Positions 39,068 to 53,607 of a stretch of DNA of 64,000 nt are shown one piece after another. A model generated the notes under the pieces. It made no database searches, was not told where the DNA came from, and worked only from the letters and a program-made list of their open reading frames with translations. Every line of letters starts with the position of its first letter. Position 1 is the stretch's first letter. Both the position numbers and the translations under genes were made by a program. Source of the stretch: Cladorhizidae sp. MBARI D1340-BT2 (taxonomy: Eukaryota; Porifera; Demospongiae; Poecilosclerida; Cladorhizidae); the NCBI GenBank assembly GCA_028752905.1, contig JAQNBH010000003.1, positions 29,700,502 to 29,764,501 of the forward strand. Reading direction: 5' to 3'.

Positions 39068-39975
39068 TAGCTTCATAGATTCTCCACACTTCACTGTATA
39101 AACTTGATATATAGCTATTAAGATAGGTCTCTCCCTGTGCTCTCTGTTGATATCAAACATCCATAATATTCTGCACACTTCACTGTAATGGACTTGATAT
39201 GATTCGAATGATAGGTTTCATTATGTGTTCTCTATCTTGATATTTGCCCTAATTTGGTCTATATGTTTCTCATTTTCCCCCCAAAAATCTTGCTTTTTTG
39301 CCGTAAAGCTCATAACTTTGCTACACTTTACCCAAAAAAGAAATTTTTATATCACCGGATAGCCCTTCTAATTATCTGTCTTTTGTACGTGCCAAAATTT
39401 TGATTACTCTAAGTATTAGCAAGTTATGGTGATTTGAAGTGGTAAGGTTTGCGATCTTTCCTGGCGTTTTCCAGTTGCCAAAGCGGTGGCCTGCCAGTGA
39501 AAAACCACTACATTTATTGATAATCTGTTGACATGTTGCAGATAAGGGCCTTCTCTATCAGTTGACAAAATCTGGGACTTTGGTCTTGTTAATTAGGGCA
39601 GTTATGAATTGTACTCTTACTTGATGCTAAACATGTTTAGCTTCGTAGATTATCCACACTTCACTGAATAGACTTGATGTATAGCTATTAAGATAGGACT
39701 CTCTAAGTGCTCTCTCTTGATACCAAACATCCATATATTCTGCACACTTCACTGTAGTGGACTTGCAAGATAGGTATCTCTCAGTGTTCTCTATCTTGAG
39801 CTAAACATGTTAGCTTCATAGATTCTCCACACTTCACTGAATAGACTTGATATATAGCTCTAAAGGTAGGCCTCTCTCTGTTCTCTCTCTTGATACCAAA
39901 CATCCGTATATTCTGCATACATAGAATCACAAGATTGGTTTCTCTATGTGTTCTCTATCTTGATGCTAAACAGGT
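39068..39975 (+). repeat. Monomer 44, S/T mosaic
   Basis: 908 bp; C210, G225, C257, then five T, C288, C301 (T-like) but 'gattac' and G399; private T to G at 39320; C811, T869. Confidence 0.97.
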
Positions 39976-40883
39976 TAGCTTCATAGATTCTCCACACTTC
40001 ACTGTATAAACTTGATATATAGCTATTAAGATAGGTCTCTCCCTGTGCTCTCTGTTGATATCAAACATCCATAATATTCTGCAAACTTCACTGTAATGGA
40101 CTTGATATGATTCGAATGATAGGATTCATTATGTGTTCTCTATCTTGATATTTGCCCTAATTTGGTCTATATGTTTCTCATTTTTCCCCCAAAAATCTTA
40201 CTTTTTTGCCGTAAAGCTCATAACTTTTCTACACTTTACCCAAAAAAGAAATTTTTATATCACCGGATAGCCCTTTTAATTATCTGTCTTTTGTACGTGC
40301 CAAAATTTTGATTACTCTAAGTATTAGCAAGTTATGGTGATTTGAAGTGGTAAGGTTTGCGATCTTTCCTGGCGTTTTCCAGTTGCCAAAGCGGTGGCCT
40401 GCCAGTGAAAAACCACTACATTTATTGATAATCTGTTGACATGTTGCAGATAAGGGCCTTCTCTATCAGTTGACAAAATCTGGGACTTTGGTCTTGTTAA
40501 TTAGGGCAGTTATGAATTGTACTCTTACTTGATGCTAAACATGTTTAGCTTCGTAGATTATCCACACTTCACTGAATAGACTTGATGTATAGCTATTAAG
40601 ATAGGACTCTCTAAGTGCTCTCTCTTGATACCAAACATCCATATATTCTGCACACTTCATTGTAGTGGACTTGCAAGATAGGTATCTCTCAGTGTTCTCT
40701 ATCTTGAGCTAAACATGTTAGCTTCATAGATTCTCCACACTTCACTGAATAGACTTGATATATAGCTCTAAAGGTAGGCCTCTCTCTGTTCTCTCTCTTG
40801 ATACCAAACATCCGTATATTCTGCATACATAGAATCACAAGATTGGTTTCTCTATGTGTTCTCTATCTTGATGCTAAACAGGT
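39976..40883 (+). repeat. Monomer 45, P/R mosaic
   Basis: 908 bp; P from 109 to C288, then R/S ('gattac', G399). The switch lies between unit positions 288 and 337. Private C to T at 40660. C811, T869. Confidence 0.97.
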
Positions 40884-41791
40884 TAGCTTCATAGATTCTC
40901 CACACTTCACTGTATAAACTTGATATATAGCTATTAAGATAGGTCTCTCCCTGTGCTCTCTGTTGATATCAAACATCCATAATATTCTGCAAACTTCACT
41001 GTAATGGACTTGATATGATTCGAATGATAGGATTCATTATGTGTTCTCTATCTTGATATTTGCCCTAATTTGGTCTATATGTTTCTCATTTTTCCCCCAA
41101 AAATCTTACTTTTTTGCCGTAAAGCTCATAACTTTTCTACACTTTACCCAAAAAAGAAATTTTTATATCACCGGATAGCCCTTTTAATTATCTGTCTTTT
41201 GTACGTGCCAAAATTTTGAGTTCTCTAAGTATTAGCAAGTTATGGTGATTTGAAGTGGTAAGGTTTGCGATCTTTCCTGGCATTTTCCAGTTGCCAAAGC
41301 GGTGGCCTGCCAGTGAAAAACCACTACATTTATTGATAATCTGTTGACATGTTGCAGATAAGGGCCTTCTCTATCAGTTGACAAAATCTGGGACTTTGGT
41401 CTTGTTAATTAGGGCAGTTATGAATTGTACTCTTACTTGATGCTAAACATGTTTAGCTTCGTAGATTATCCACACTTCACTGAATAGACTTGATGTATAG
41501 CTATTAAGATAGGACTCTCTAAGTGCTCTCTCTTGATACCAAACATCCATATATTCTGCACACTTCACTGTAGTGGACTTGCAAGATAGGTATCTCTCAG
41601 TGTTCTCTATCTTGAGCTAAACATGTTAGCTTCATAGATTCTCCACACTTCACTGAATAGACTTGATATATAGCTCTAAAGGTAGGCCTCTCTGTGTTCT
41701 CTCTCTTGATACCAAACATCCGTATATTCTGCATACATAGAATCACAAGATAGGTTTCTCTATGTGTTCTCTATCTTGATGCTAAACAGGT
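40884..41791 (+). repeat. Monomer 46, subtype P
   Basis: 908 bp; P; G811, A869. Confidence 0.97.
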
Positions 41792-42700
41792 TAGCTTCAT
41801 AGATTCTCCACACTTCACTGTATAAACTTGATATATAGCTATTAAGATAGGTCTCTCCCTGTGCTCTCTGTTGATATCAAACATCCATAATATTCTGCAC
41901 ACTTCACTGTAATGGACTTGATATGATTCGAATGATAGGTTTCATTATGTGTTCTCTATCTTGATATTTGCCCTAATTTGGTCTATATGTTTCTCATTTT
42001 CCCCCCAAAAATCTTGCTTTTTTGCCGTAAAGCTCATAACTTTTCTATACTTTACCCAAAAAAGAAATTTTTTATATCATCGGATAGCCCTTTTAATTAT
42101 CTGTCTTTTGTACGTGCCAAAATTTTGATTACTCTAAGTATTAGCAAGTTATGATGATTTGAAGTGGTAAGGTTTGCGATCTTTCCTGGCGTTTTCCAGT
42201 TGCCAAAGCGGTGGCCTGCCAGTGAAAAACCACTACATTTATTGATAATCTGTTGACATGTTGCAGATAAGGGCCTTCTCTATCAGTTGACAAAATCTGG
42301 GACTTTGGTCTTGTTAATTAGGGCAGTTATGAATTGTACTCTTACTTGATGCTAAACATGTTTAGCTTCGTAGATTATCCACACTTCACTGAATAGACTT
42401 GATGTATAGCTATTAAGATAGGACTCTCTAAGTGCTCTCTCTTGATACCAAACATCCATATATTCTGCACACTTCACTGTAGTGGACTTGCAAGATAGGT
42501 ATCTCTCAGTGTTCTCTATCTTGAGCTAAACATGTTAGCTTCATAGATTCTCCACACTTCACTGAATAGACTTGATATATAGCTCTAAAGGTAGGCCTCT
42601 CTGTGTTCTCTCTCTTGATACCAAACATCCGTATATTCTGCATACATAGAATCACAAGATAGGTTTCTCTATGTGTTCTCTATCTTGATGCTAAACAGGT
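41792..42700 (+). repeat. Monomer 47, subtype Ra
   Basis: 909 bp; R with A362; G811, A869. Confidence 0.97.
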
Positions 42701-43609
42701 TAGCTTCATAGATTCTCCACACTTCACTGTATAAACTTGATATATAGCTATTAAGATAGGTCTCTCCCTGTGCTCTCTGTTGATATCAAACATCCATAAT
42801 ATTCTGCACACTTCACTGTAATGGACTTGATATGATTCGAATGATAGGTTTCATTATGTGTTCTCTATCTTGATATTTGCCCTAATTTGGTCTATATGTT
42901 TCTCATTTTCCCCCCAAAAATCTTGCTTTTTTGCCGTAAAGCTCATAACTTTTCTATACTTTACCCAAAAAAGAAATTTTTTATATCATCGGATAGCCCT
43001 TTTAATTATCTGTCTTTTGTACGTGCCAAAATTTTGATTACTCTAAGTATTAGCAAGTTATGATGATTTGAAGTGGTAAGGTTTGCGATCTTTCCTGGCG
43101 TTTTCCAGTTGCCAAAGCGGTGGCCTGCCAGTGAAAAACCACTACATTTATTGATAATCTGTTGACATGTTGCAGATAAGGGCCTTCTCTATCAGTTGAC
43201 AAAATCTGGGACTTTGGTCTTGTTAATTAGGGCAGTTATGAATTGTACTCTTACTTGATGCTAAACATGTTTAGCTTCGTAGATTATCCACACTTCACTG
43301 AATAGACTTGATGTATAGCTATTAAGATAGGACTCTCTAAGTGCTCTCTCTTGATACCAAACATCCATATATTCTGCACACTTCACTGTAGTGGACTTGC
43401 AAGATAGGTATCTCTCAGTGTTCTCTATCTTGAGCTAAACATGTTAGCTTCATAGATTCTCCACACTTCACTGAATAGACTTGATATATAGCTCTAAAGG
43501 TAGGCCTCTCTCTGTTCTCTCTCTTGATACCAAACATCCGTATATTCTGCATACATAGAATCACAAGATAGGTTTCTCTATGTGTTCTCTATCTTGATGC
43601 TAAACAGGT
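42701..43609 (+). repeat. Monomer 48, subtype Ra
   Basis: 909 bp; R with A362; C811, A869. Confidence 0.97.
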
Positions 43610-44518
43610 TAGCTTCATAGATTCTCCACACTTCACTGTATAAACTTGATATATAGCTATTAAGATAGGTCTCTCCCTGTGCTCTCTGTTGATATCAAAC
43701 ATCCATAATATTCTGCACACTTCACTGTAATGGACTTGATATGATTCGAATGATAGGTTTCATTATGTGTTCTCTATCTTGATATTTGCCCTAATTTGGT
43801 CTATATGTTTCTCATTTTCCCCCCAAAAATCTTGCTTTTTTGCCGTAAAGCTCATAACTTTTCTACACTTTACCCAAAAAAGAAATTTTTTATATCACCG
43901 GATAGCCCTTTTAATTATCTGTCTTTTGTACGTGCCAAAATTTTGATTACTCTAAGTATTAGCAAGTTATGATGATTTGAAGTGGTAAGGTTTGCGATCT
44001 TTCCTGGCGTTTTCCAGTTGCCAAAGCGGTGGCCTGCCAGTGAAAAACCACTACATTTATTGATAATCTGTTGACATGTTGCAGATAAGGGCCTTCTCTA
44101 TCAGTTGACAAAATCTGGGACTTTGGTCTTGTTAATTAGGGCAGTTATGAATTGTACTCTTACTTGATGCTAAACATGTTTAGCTTCGTAGATTATCCAC
44201 ACTTCACTGAATAGACTTGATGTATAGCTATTAAGATAGGACTCTCTAAGTGCTCTCTCTTGATACCAAACATCCATATATTCTGCACACTTCACTGTAG
44301 TGGACTTGCAAGATAGGTATCTCTCAGTGTTCTCTATCTTGAGCTAAACATGTTAGCTTCATAGATTCTCCACACTTCACTGAATAGACTTGATATATAG
44401 CTCTAAAGGTAGGCCTCTCTCTGTTCTCTCTCTTGATACCAAACATCCGTATATTCTGCATACATAGAATCACAAGATAGGTTTCTCTATGTGTTCTCTA
44501 TCTTGATGCTAAACAGGT
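43610..44518 (+). repeat. Monomer 49, S/Ra mosaic
   Basis: 909 bp; S at C257 and C288 but with A362 of Ra; C811, A869. Confidence 0.97.
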
Positions 44519-45427
44519 TAGCTTCATAGATTCTCCACACTTCACTGTATAAACTTGATATATAGCTATTAAGATAGGTCTCTCCCTGTGCTCTCTGTTG
44601 ATATCAAACATCCATAATATTCTGCACACTTCACTGTAATGGACTTGATATGATTCGAATGATAGGTTTCATTATGTGTTCTCTATCTTGATATTTGCCC
44701 TAATTTGGTCTATATGTTTCTCATTTTCCCCCCAAAAATCTTGCTTTTTTGCCGTAAAGCTCATAACTTTTCTACACTTTACCCAAAAAAGAAATTTTTT
44801 ATATCACCGGATAGCCCTTTTAATTATCTGTCTTTTGTACGTGCCAAAATTTTGATTACTCTAAGTATTAGCAAGTTATGGTGATTTGAAGTGGTAAGGT
44901 TTGCGATCTTTCCTGGCGTTTTCCAGTTGCCAAAGCGGTGGCCTGCCAGTGAAAAACCACTACATTTATTGATAATCTGTTGACATGTTGCAGATAAGGG
45001 CCTTCTCTATCAGTTGACAAAATCTGGGACTTTGGTCTTGTTAATTAGGGCAGTTATGAATTGTACTCTTACTTGATGCTAAACATGTTTAGCTTCGTAG
45101 ATTATCCACACTTCACTGAATAGACTTGATGTATAGCTATTAAGATAGGACTCTCTAAGTGCTCTCTCTTGATACCAAACATCCATATATTCTGCACACT
45201 TCACTGTAGTGGACTTGCAAGATAGGTATCTCTCAGTGTTCTCTATCTTGAGCTAAACATGTTAGCTTCATAGATTCTCCACACTTCACTGAATAGACTT
45301 GATATATAGCTCTAAAGGTAGGCCTCTCTCTGTTCTCTCTCTTGATACCAAACATCCGTATATTCTGCATACATAGAATCACAAGATTGGTTTCTCTATG
45401 TGTTCTCTATCTTGATGCTAAACAGGT
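44519..45427 (+). repeat. Monomer 50, subtype S
   Basis: 909 bp; S; C811, T869. Confidence 0.97.
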
Positions 45428-46335
45428 TAGCTTCATAGATTCTCCACACTTCACTGTATAAACTTGATATATAGCTATTAAGATAGGTCTCTCCCTGTGC
45501 TCTCTGTTGATATCAAACATCCATAATATTCTGCAAACTTCACTGTAATGGACTTGATATGATTCGAATGATAGGATTCATTATGTGTTCTCTATCTTGA
45601 TATTTGCCCTAATTTGGTCTATATGTTTCTCATTTTTCCCCCAAAAATCTTACTTTTTTGCCGTAAAGCTCATAACTTTTCTACACTTTACCCAAAAAAG
45701 AAATTTTTATATCACCGGATAGCCCTTTTAATTATCTGTCTTTCGTACGTGCCAAAATTTTGAGTTCTCTAAGTATTAGCAAGTTATGGTGATTTGAAGT
45801 GGTAAGGTTTGCGATCTTTCCTGGCATTTTCCAGTTGCCAAAGCGGTGGCCTGCCAGTGAAAAACCACTACATTTATTGATAATCTGTTGACATGTTGCA
45901 GATAAGGGCCTTCTCTATCAGTTGACAAAATCTGGGACTTTGGTCTTGTTAATTAGGGCAGTTATGAATTGTACTCTTACTTGATGCTAAACATGTTTAG
46001 CTTCGTAGATTATCCACACTTCACTGAATAGACTTGATGTATAGCTATTAAGATAGGACTCTCTAAGTGCTCTCTCTTGATACCAAACATCCATATATTC
46101 TGCACACTTCACTGTAGTGGACTTGCAAGATAGGTATCTCTCAGTGTTCTCTATCTTGAGCTAAACATGTTAGCTTCATAGATTCTCCACACTTCACTGA
46201 ATAGACTTGATATATAGCTCTAAAGGTAGGCCTCTCTCTGTTCTCTCTCTTGATACCAAACATCCGTATATTCTGCATACATAGAATCACAAGATAGGTT
46301 TCTCTATGTGTTCTCTATCTTGATGCTAAACAGGT
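45428..46335 (+). repeat. Monomer 51, subtype P
   Basis: 908 bp; P; private T to C at 45744 ('tctttcgtacg'), which creates a new CpG; C811, A869. Confidence 0.97.
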
Positions 46336-47244
46336 TAGCTTCATAGATTCTCCACACTTCACTGTATAAACTTGATATATAGCTATTAAGATAGGTCTCT
46401 CCCTGTGCTCTCTGTTGATATCAAACATCCATAATATTCTGCACACTTCACTGTAATGGACTTGATATGATTCGAATGATAGGTTTCATTATGTGTTCTC
46501 TATCTTGATATTTGCCCTAATTTGGTCTATATGTTTCTCATTTCCCCCCCAAAAATCTTGCTTTTTTGCCGTAAAGCTCATAACTTTTCTACACTTTACC
46601 CAAAAAAGAAATTATTTATATCACCGGAGAGCCCTTCTAATTATCTGTCTTTTGTACGTGCCAAAATTTTGATTACTCTAAGTATTAGCAAGTTATGGTG
46701 ATTTGAAGTGGTAAGGTTTGCGATCTTTCCTGGCGTTTTCCAGTTGCCAAAGCGGTGGCCTGCCAGTGAAAAACCACTACATTTATTGATAATCTGTTGA
46801 CATGTTGCAGATAAGGGCCTTCTCTATCAGTTGACAAAATCTGGGACTTTGGTCTTGTTAATTAGGGCAGTTATGAATTGTACTCTTACTTGATGCTAAA
46901 CATGTTTAGCTTCGTAGATTATCCACACTTCACTGAATAGACTTGATGTATAGCTATTAAGATAGGACTCTCTAAGTGCTCTCTCTTGATACCAAACATC
47001 CATATATTCTGCACACTTCACTGTAGTGGACTTGCAAGATAGGTATCTCTCAGTGTTCTCTATCTTGAGCTAAACATGTTAGCTTCATAGATTCTCCACA
47101 CTTCACTGAATAGACTTGATATATAGCTCTAAAGGTAGGCCTCTCTGTGTTCTCTCTCTTGATACCAAACATCCGTATATTCTGCATACATAGAATCACA
47201 AGATAGGTTTCTCTATGTGTTCTCTATCTTGATGCTAAACAGGT
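46336..47244 (+). repeat. Monomer 52, diverged S/T type
   Basis: 909 bp; seven C at 'catttccccccc', C257, T run broken by A at 46614, private G at 46629 ('ggagagccc'), C301, 'gattac', G399; G811, A869. Shares the seven-C run with monomers 60 and 62. Confidence 0.97.
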
Positions 47245-48152
47245 TAGCTTCATAGATTCTCCACACTTCACTGTATAAACTTGATATATAGCTATTAAGA
47301 TAGGTCTCTCCCTGTGCTCTCTGTTGATATCAAACATCCATAATATTCTGCACACTTCACTGTAATGGACTTGATATGATTCGAATGATAGGTTTCATTA
47401 TGTGTTCTCTATCTTGATATTTGCCCTAATTTGGACTATATGTTTCTCATTTTCCCCCCAAAAATCTTGATTTTTTGCCGTAAAGCTCATAACTTTTCTA
47501 CACTTTACCCAAAAAAGAAATTTTTATATCACCGGATAGCCCTTCTAATTATCTGTCTTTTATACGTGCCAAAATTTTGAGTACTCTAAGTATTAGCAAG
47601 TTATGGTGATTTGAAGTGGTAAGGTTTGCGATCTTTCCTGGCGTTTTCCAGTTGCCAAAGCGGTGGCCTGCCAGTGAAAAACCACTACATTTATTGATAA
47701 TCTGTTGACATGTTGCAGATAAGGGCCTTCTCTATCAGTTGACAAAATCTGGGACTTTGGTCTTGTTAATTAGGGCAGTTATGAATTGTACTCTTACTTG
47801 ATGCTAAACATGTTTAGCTTCGTAGATTATCCACACTTCACTGAATAGACTTGATGTATAGCTATTAAGATAGGACTCTCTAAGTGCTCTCTCTTGATAC
47901 CAAACATCCATATATTCTGCACACTTCACTGTAGTGGACTTGCAAGATAGGTATCTCTCAGTGTTCTCTATCTTGAGCTAAACATGTTAGCTTCATAGAT
48001 TCTCCACACTTCACTGAATAGACTTGATATATAGCTCTAAAGGTAGGCCTCTCTGTGTTCTCTCTCTTGATACCAAACATCCGTATATTCTGCATACATA
48101 GAATCACAAGATAGGTTTCTCTATGTGTTCTCTATCTTGATGCTAAACAGGT
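47245..48152 (+). repeat. Monomer 53, subtype T
   Basis: 908 bp; A191, six C, 'cttgatttttt', C257, five T, C301, 'gagtac', G399; private G to A at 47562; G811, A869. Confidence 0.97.
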
Positions 48153-49060
48153 TAGCTTCATAGATTCTCCACACTTCACTGTATAAACTTGATATATAGC
48201 TATTAAGATAGGTCTCTCCCTGTGCTCTCTGTTGATATCAAACATCCATAATATTCTGCACACTTCACTGTAATGGACTTGATATGATTCGAATGATAGG
48301 TTTCATTATGTGTTCTCTATCTTGATATTTGCCCTAATTTGGACTATATGTTTCTCATTTTCCCCCCAAAAATCTTACTTTTTTGCCGTAAAGCTCATAA
48401 CTTTTCTACACTTTACCCAAAAAAGAAATTTTTATATCACCGGATAGCCCTTCTAATTATCTGTCTTTTGTACGTGCCAAAATTTTGAGTACTCTAAGTA
48501 TTAGCAAGTTATGGTGATTTGAAGTGGTAAGGTTTGCGATCTTTCCTGGCGTTTTCCAGTTGCCAAAGCGGTGGCCTGCCAGTGAAAAACCACTACATTT
48601 ATTGATAATCTGTTGACATGTTGCAGATAAGGGCCTTCTCTATCAGTTGACAAAATCTGGGACTTTGGTCTTGTTAATTAGGGCAGTTATGAATTGTACT
48701 CTTACTTGATGCTAAACATGTTTAGCTTCGTAGATTATCCACACTTCACTGAATAGACTTGATGTATAGCTATTAAGATAGGACTCTCTAAGTGCTCTCT
48801 CTTGATACCAAACATCCATATATTCTGCACACTTCACTGTAGTGGACTTGCAAGATAGGTATCTCTCAGTGTTCTCTATCTTGAGCTAAACATGTTAGCT
48901 TCATAGATTCTCCACACTTCACTGAATAGACTTGATATATAGCTCTAAAGGTAGGCCTCTCTCTGTTCTCTCTCTTGATACCAAACATCCGTATATTCTG
49001 CATACATAGAATCACAAGATAGGTTTCTCTATGTGTTCTCTATCTTGATGCTAAACAGGT
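48153..49060 (+). repeat. Monomer 54, subtype T with A225
   Basis: 908 bp; like 53 but 'cttactttttt'; C811, A869. Confidence 0.97.
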
Positions 49061-49968
49061 TAGCTTCATAGATTCTCCACACTTCACTGTATAAACTTGA
49101 TATATAGCTATTAAGATAGGTCTCTCCCTGTGCTCTCTGTTGATATCAAACATCCATAATATTCTGCAAACTTCACTGTAATGGACTTGATATGATTCGA
49201 ATGATAGGATTCATTATGTGTTCTCTATCTTGATATTTGCCCTAATTTGGTCTATATGTTTCTCATTTTTCCCCCAAAAATCTTACTTTTTTGCCGTAAA
49301 GCTCATAACTTTTCTACACTTTACCCAAAAAAGAAATTTTTATATCACCGGATAGCCCTTTTAATTATCTGTCTTTTGTACGTGCCAAAATTTTGAGTTC
49401 TCTAAGTATTAGCAAGTTATGGTGATTTGAAGTGGTAAGGTTTGCGATCTTTCCTGGCATTTTCCAGTTGCCAAAGCGGTGGCCTGCCAGTGAAAAACCA
49501 CTACATTTATTGATAATCTGTTGACATGTTGCAGATAAGGGCCTTCTCTATCAGTTGACAAAATCTGGGACTTTGGTCTTGTTAATTAGGGCAGTTATGA
49601 ATTGTACTCTTACTTGATGCTAAACATGTTTAGCTTCGTAGATTATCCACACTTCACTGAATAGACTTGATGTATAGCTATTAAGATAGGACTCTCTAAG
49701 TGCTCTCTCTTGATACCAAACATCCATATATTCTGCACACTTCACTGTAGTGGACTTGCAAGATAGGTATCTCTCAGTGTTCTCTATCTTGAGCTAAACA
49801 TGTTAGCTTCATAGATTCTCCACACTTCACTGAATAGACTTGATATATAGCTCTAAAGGTAGGCCTCTCTCTGTTCTCTCTCTTGATACCAAACATCCGT
49901 ATATTCTGCATACATAGAATCACAAGATAGGTTTCTCTATGTGTTCTCTATCTTGATGCTAAACAGGT
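49061..49968 (+). repeat. Monomer 55, subtype P
   Basis: 908 bp; P; C811, A869. Confidence 0.97.
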
Positions 49969-50877
49969 TAGCTTCATAGATTCTCCACACTTCACTGTAT
50001 AAACTTGATATATAGCTATTAAGATAGGTCTCTCCCTGTGCTCTCTGTTGATATCAAACATCCATAATATTCTGCACACTTCACTGTAATGGACTTGATA
50101 TGATTCGAATGATAGGTTTCATTATGTGTTCTCTATCTTGATATTTGCCCTAATTTGGTCTATATGTTTCTCATTTTCCCCCCAAAAATCTTGCTTTTTT
50201 GCCGTAAAGCTCATAACTTTTCTATACTTTACCCAAAAAAGAAATTTTTTATATCATCGGATAGCCCTTTTAATTATCTGTCTTTTGTACGTGCCAAAAT
50301 TTTGATTACTCTAAGTATTAGCAAGTTATGGTGATTTGAAGTGGTAAGGTTTGCGATCTTTCCTGGCGTTTTCCAGTTGCCAAAGCGGTGGCCTGCCAGT
50401 GAAAAACCACTACATTTATTGATAATCTGTTGACATGTTGCAGATAAGGGCCTTCTCTATCAGTTGACAAAATCTGGGACTTTGGTCTTGTTAATTAGGG
50501 CAGTTATGAATTGTACTCTTACTTGATGCTAAACATGTTTAGCTTCGTAGATTATCCACACTTCACTGAATAGACTTGATGTATAGCTATTAAGATAGGA
50601 CTCTCTAAGTGCTCTCTCTTGATACCAAACATCCATATATTCTGCACACTTCACTGTAGTGGACTTGCAAGATAGGTATCTCTCAGTGTTCTCTATCTTG
50701 AGCTAAACATGTTAGCTTCATAGATTCTCCACACTTCACTGAATAGACTTGATATATAGCTCTAAAGGTAGGCCTCTCTCTGTTCTCTCTCTTGATACCA
50801 AACATCCGTATATTCTGCATACATAGAATCACAAGATAGGTTTCTCTATGTGTTCTCTATCTTGATGCTAAACAGGT
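49969..50877 (+). repeat. Monomer 56, subtype Rg
   Basis: 909 bp; R with G362; C811, A869. Same subtype as its right neighbour. Confidence 0.97.
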
Positions 50878-51786
50878 TAGCTTCATAGATTCTCCACACT
50901 TCACTGTATAAACTTGATATATAGCTATTAAGATAGGTCTCTCCCTGTGCTCTCTGTTGATATCAAACATCCATAATATTCTGCACACTTCACTGTAATG
51001 GACTTGATATGATTCGAATGATAGGTTTCATTATGTGTTCTCTATCTTGATATTTGCCCTAATTTGGTCTATATGTTTCTCATTTTCCCCCCAAAAATCT
51101 TGCTTTTTTGCCGTAAAGCTCATAACTTTTCTATACTTTACCCAAAAAAGAAATTTTTTATATCATCGGATAGCCCTTTTAATTATCTGTCTTTTGTACG
51201 TGCCAAAATTTTGATTACTCTAAGTATTAGCAAGTTATGGTGATTTGAAGTGGTAAGGTTTGCGATCTTTCCTGGCGTTTTCCAGTTGCCAAAGCGGTGG
51301 CCTGCCAGTGAAAAACCACTACATTTATTGATAATCTGTTGACATGTTGCAGATAAGGGCCTTCTCTATCAGTTGACAAAATCTGGGACTTTGGTCTTGT
51401 TAATTAGGGCAGTTATGAATTGTACTCTTACTTGATGCTAAACATGTTTAGCTTCGTAGATTATCCACACTTCACTGAATAGACTTGATGTATAGCTATT
51501 AAGATAGGACTCTCTAAGTGCTCTCTCTTGATACCAAACATCCATATATTCTGCACACTTCACTGTAGTGGACTTGCAAGATAGGTATCTCTCAGTGTTC
51601 TCTATCTTGAGCTAAACATGTTAGCTTCATAGATTCTCCACACTTCACTGAATAGACTTGATATATAGCTCTAAAGGTAGGCCTCTCTCTGTTCTCTCTC
51701 TTGATACCAAACATCCGTATATTCTGCATACATAGAATCACAAGATAGGTTTCTCTATGTGTTCTCTATCTTGATGCTAAACAGGT
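50878..51786 (+). repeat. Monomer 57, subtype Rg
   Basis: 909 bp; R with G362; C811, A869. With 56 it looks like a single-unit duplication. Confidence 0.97.
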
Positions 51787-52696
51787 TAGCTTCATAGATT
51801 CTCCACACTTCACTGTATAAACTTGATATATAGCTATTAAGATAGGTCTCTCCCTGTGCTCTCTGTTGATATCAAACATCCATAATATTCTGCACACTTC
51901 ACTGTAATGGACTTGATATGATTCGAATGATAGGTTTCATTATGTGTTCTCTATCTTGATATTTGCCCTAATTTGGACTATATGTTTCTCATTTTTCCCC
52001 CAAAAATCTTACTTTTTTGCCGTAAAGCTCATAACTTTTCTACACTTTACCCAAAAAAGAAATTTTTATATCACCGGATAGCCCTTCTAATTATCTGTCT
52101 TTTGTACGTGCCAAAATTTTGAGTTCTCTAAGTATTAGCAAGTTATGGTGATTTGAAGTGGTAAGGTTTGCGATCTTTCCTGGCATTTTCCAGTTGCCAA
52201 AGCGGTGGCCTGCCAGTGAAAAACCACTACATTTATTGATAATCTGTTGACATGTTGCAGATAAGGGCCTTCTCTATCAGTTGACAAAATCTGGGACTTT
52301 GGTCTTGTTAATTAGGGCAGTTATGAATTGTACTCTTACTTGATGCTAAACATGTTTAGCTTCGTAGATTATCCACACTTCACTGAATAGACTTGATGTA
52401 TAGCTATTAAGATAGGACTCTCTAAGTGCTCTCTCTTGATACCAAACATCCATATATTCTGCACACTTCACTGTAGTGGACTTGCAAGATAGGTATCTCT
52501 CAGTGTTCTCTATCTTGAGCTAAACATGTTAGCTTCATAGATTCTCCACACTTCACTGAATAGACTTGATATATAGCTCTAAAGGTAGGCCTCTCTGTGT
52601 TCTCTCTCTCTTGATACCAAACATCCGTATATTCTGCATACATAGAATCACAAGATAGGTTTCTCTATGTGTTCTCTATCTTGATGCTAAACAGGT
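51787..52696 (+). repeat. Monomer 58, T/P mosaic with CT expansion
   Basis: 910 bp; C109, T149, A191, then T210, A225, C257, five T, C301, 'gagttc', A399; G811; one extra CT in the CT run after 811; A869. Confidence 0.97.
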
Positions 52697-53607
52697 TAGC
52701 TTCATAGATTCTCCACACTTCACTGTATAAACTTGATATATAGCTATTAAGATAGGTCTCTCCCTGTGCTCTCTGTTGATATCAAACATCCATAATATTC
52801 TGCACACTTCACTGTAATGGACTTGATATGATTCGAATGATAGGTTTCATTATGTGTTCTCTATCTTGATATTTGCCCTAATTTGGTCTATATGTTTCTC
52901 ATTTTCCCCCCAAAAATCTTGCTTTTTTGCCGTAAAGCTCATAACTTTTCTATACTTTACCCAAAAAAGAAATTTTTTATATCATCGGATAGCCCTTTTA
53001 ATTATCTGTCTTTTGTACGTGCCAAAATTTTGATTACTCTAAGTATTAGCAAGTTATGGTGATTTGAAGTGGTAAGGTTTGCGATCTTTCCTGGCGTTTT
53101 CCAGTTGCCAAAGCGGTGGCCTGCCAGTGAAAAACCACTACATTTATTGATAATCTGTTGACATGTTGCAGATAAGGGCCTTCTCTATCAGTTGACAAAA
53201 TCTGGGACTTTGGTCTTGTTAATTAGGGCAGTTATGAATTGTACTCTTACTTGATGCTAAACATGTTTAGCTTCGTAGATTATCCACACTTCACTGAATA
53301 GACTTGATGTATAGCTATTAAGATAGAACTCTCTAAGTGCTCTCTCTTGATACCAAACATCCATATATTCTGCACACTTCACTGTAGTGGACTTGCAAGA
53401 TAGGTATCTCTCAGTGTTCTCTATCTTGAGCTAAACATGTTAGCTTCATAGATTCTCCACACTTCACTGAATAGACTTGATATATAGCTCTAAAGGTAGG
53501 CCTCTCTGTGTTCTCTCTCTCTTGATACCAAACATCCGTATATTCTGCATACATAGAATCACAAGATAGGTTTCTCTATGTGTTCTCTATCTTGATGCTA
53601 AACAGGT
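52697..53607 (+). repeat. Monomer 59, Rg with CT expansion
   Basis: 911 bp, the longest copy; R with G362; G to A at 53327 ('gatagaact') in sub-repeat B; G811 plus extra CT; A869. Confidence 0.97.
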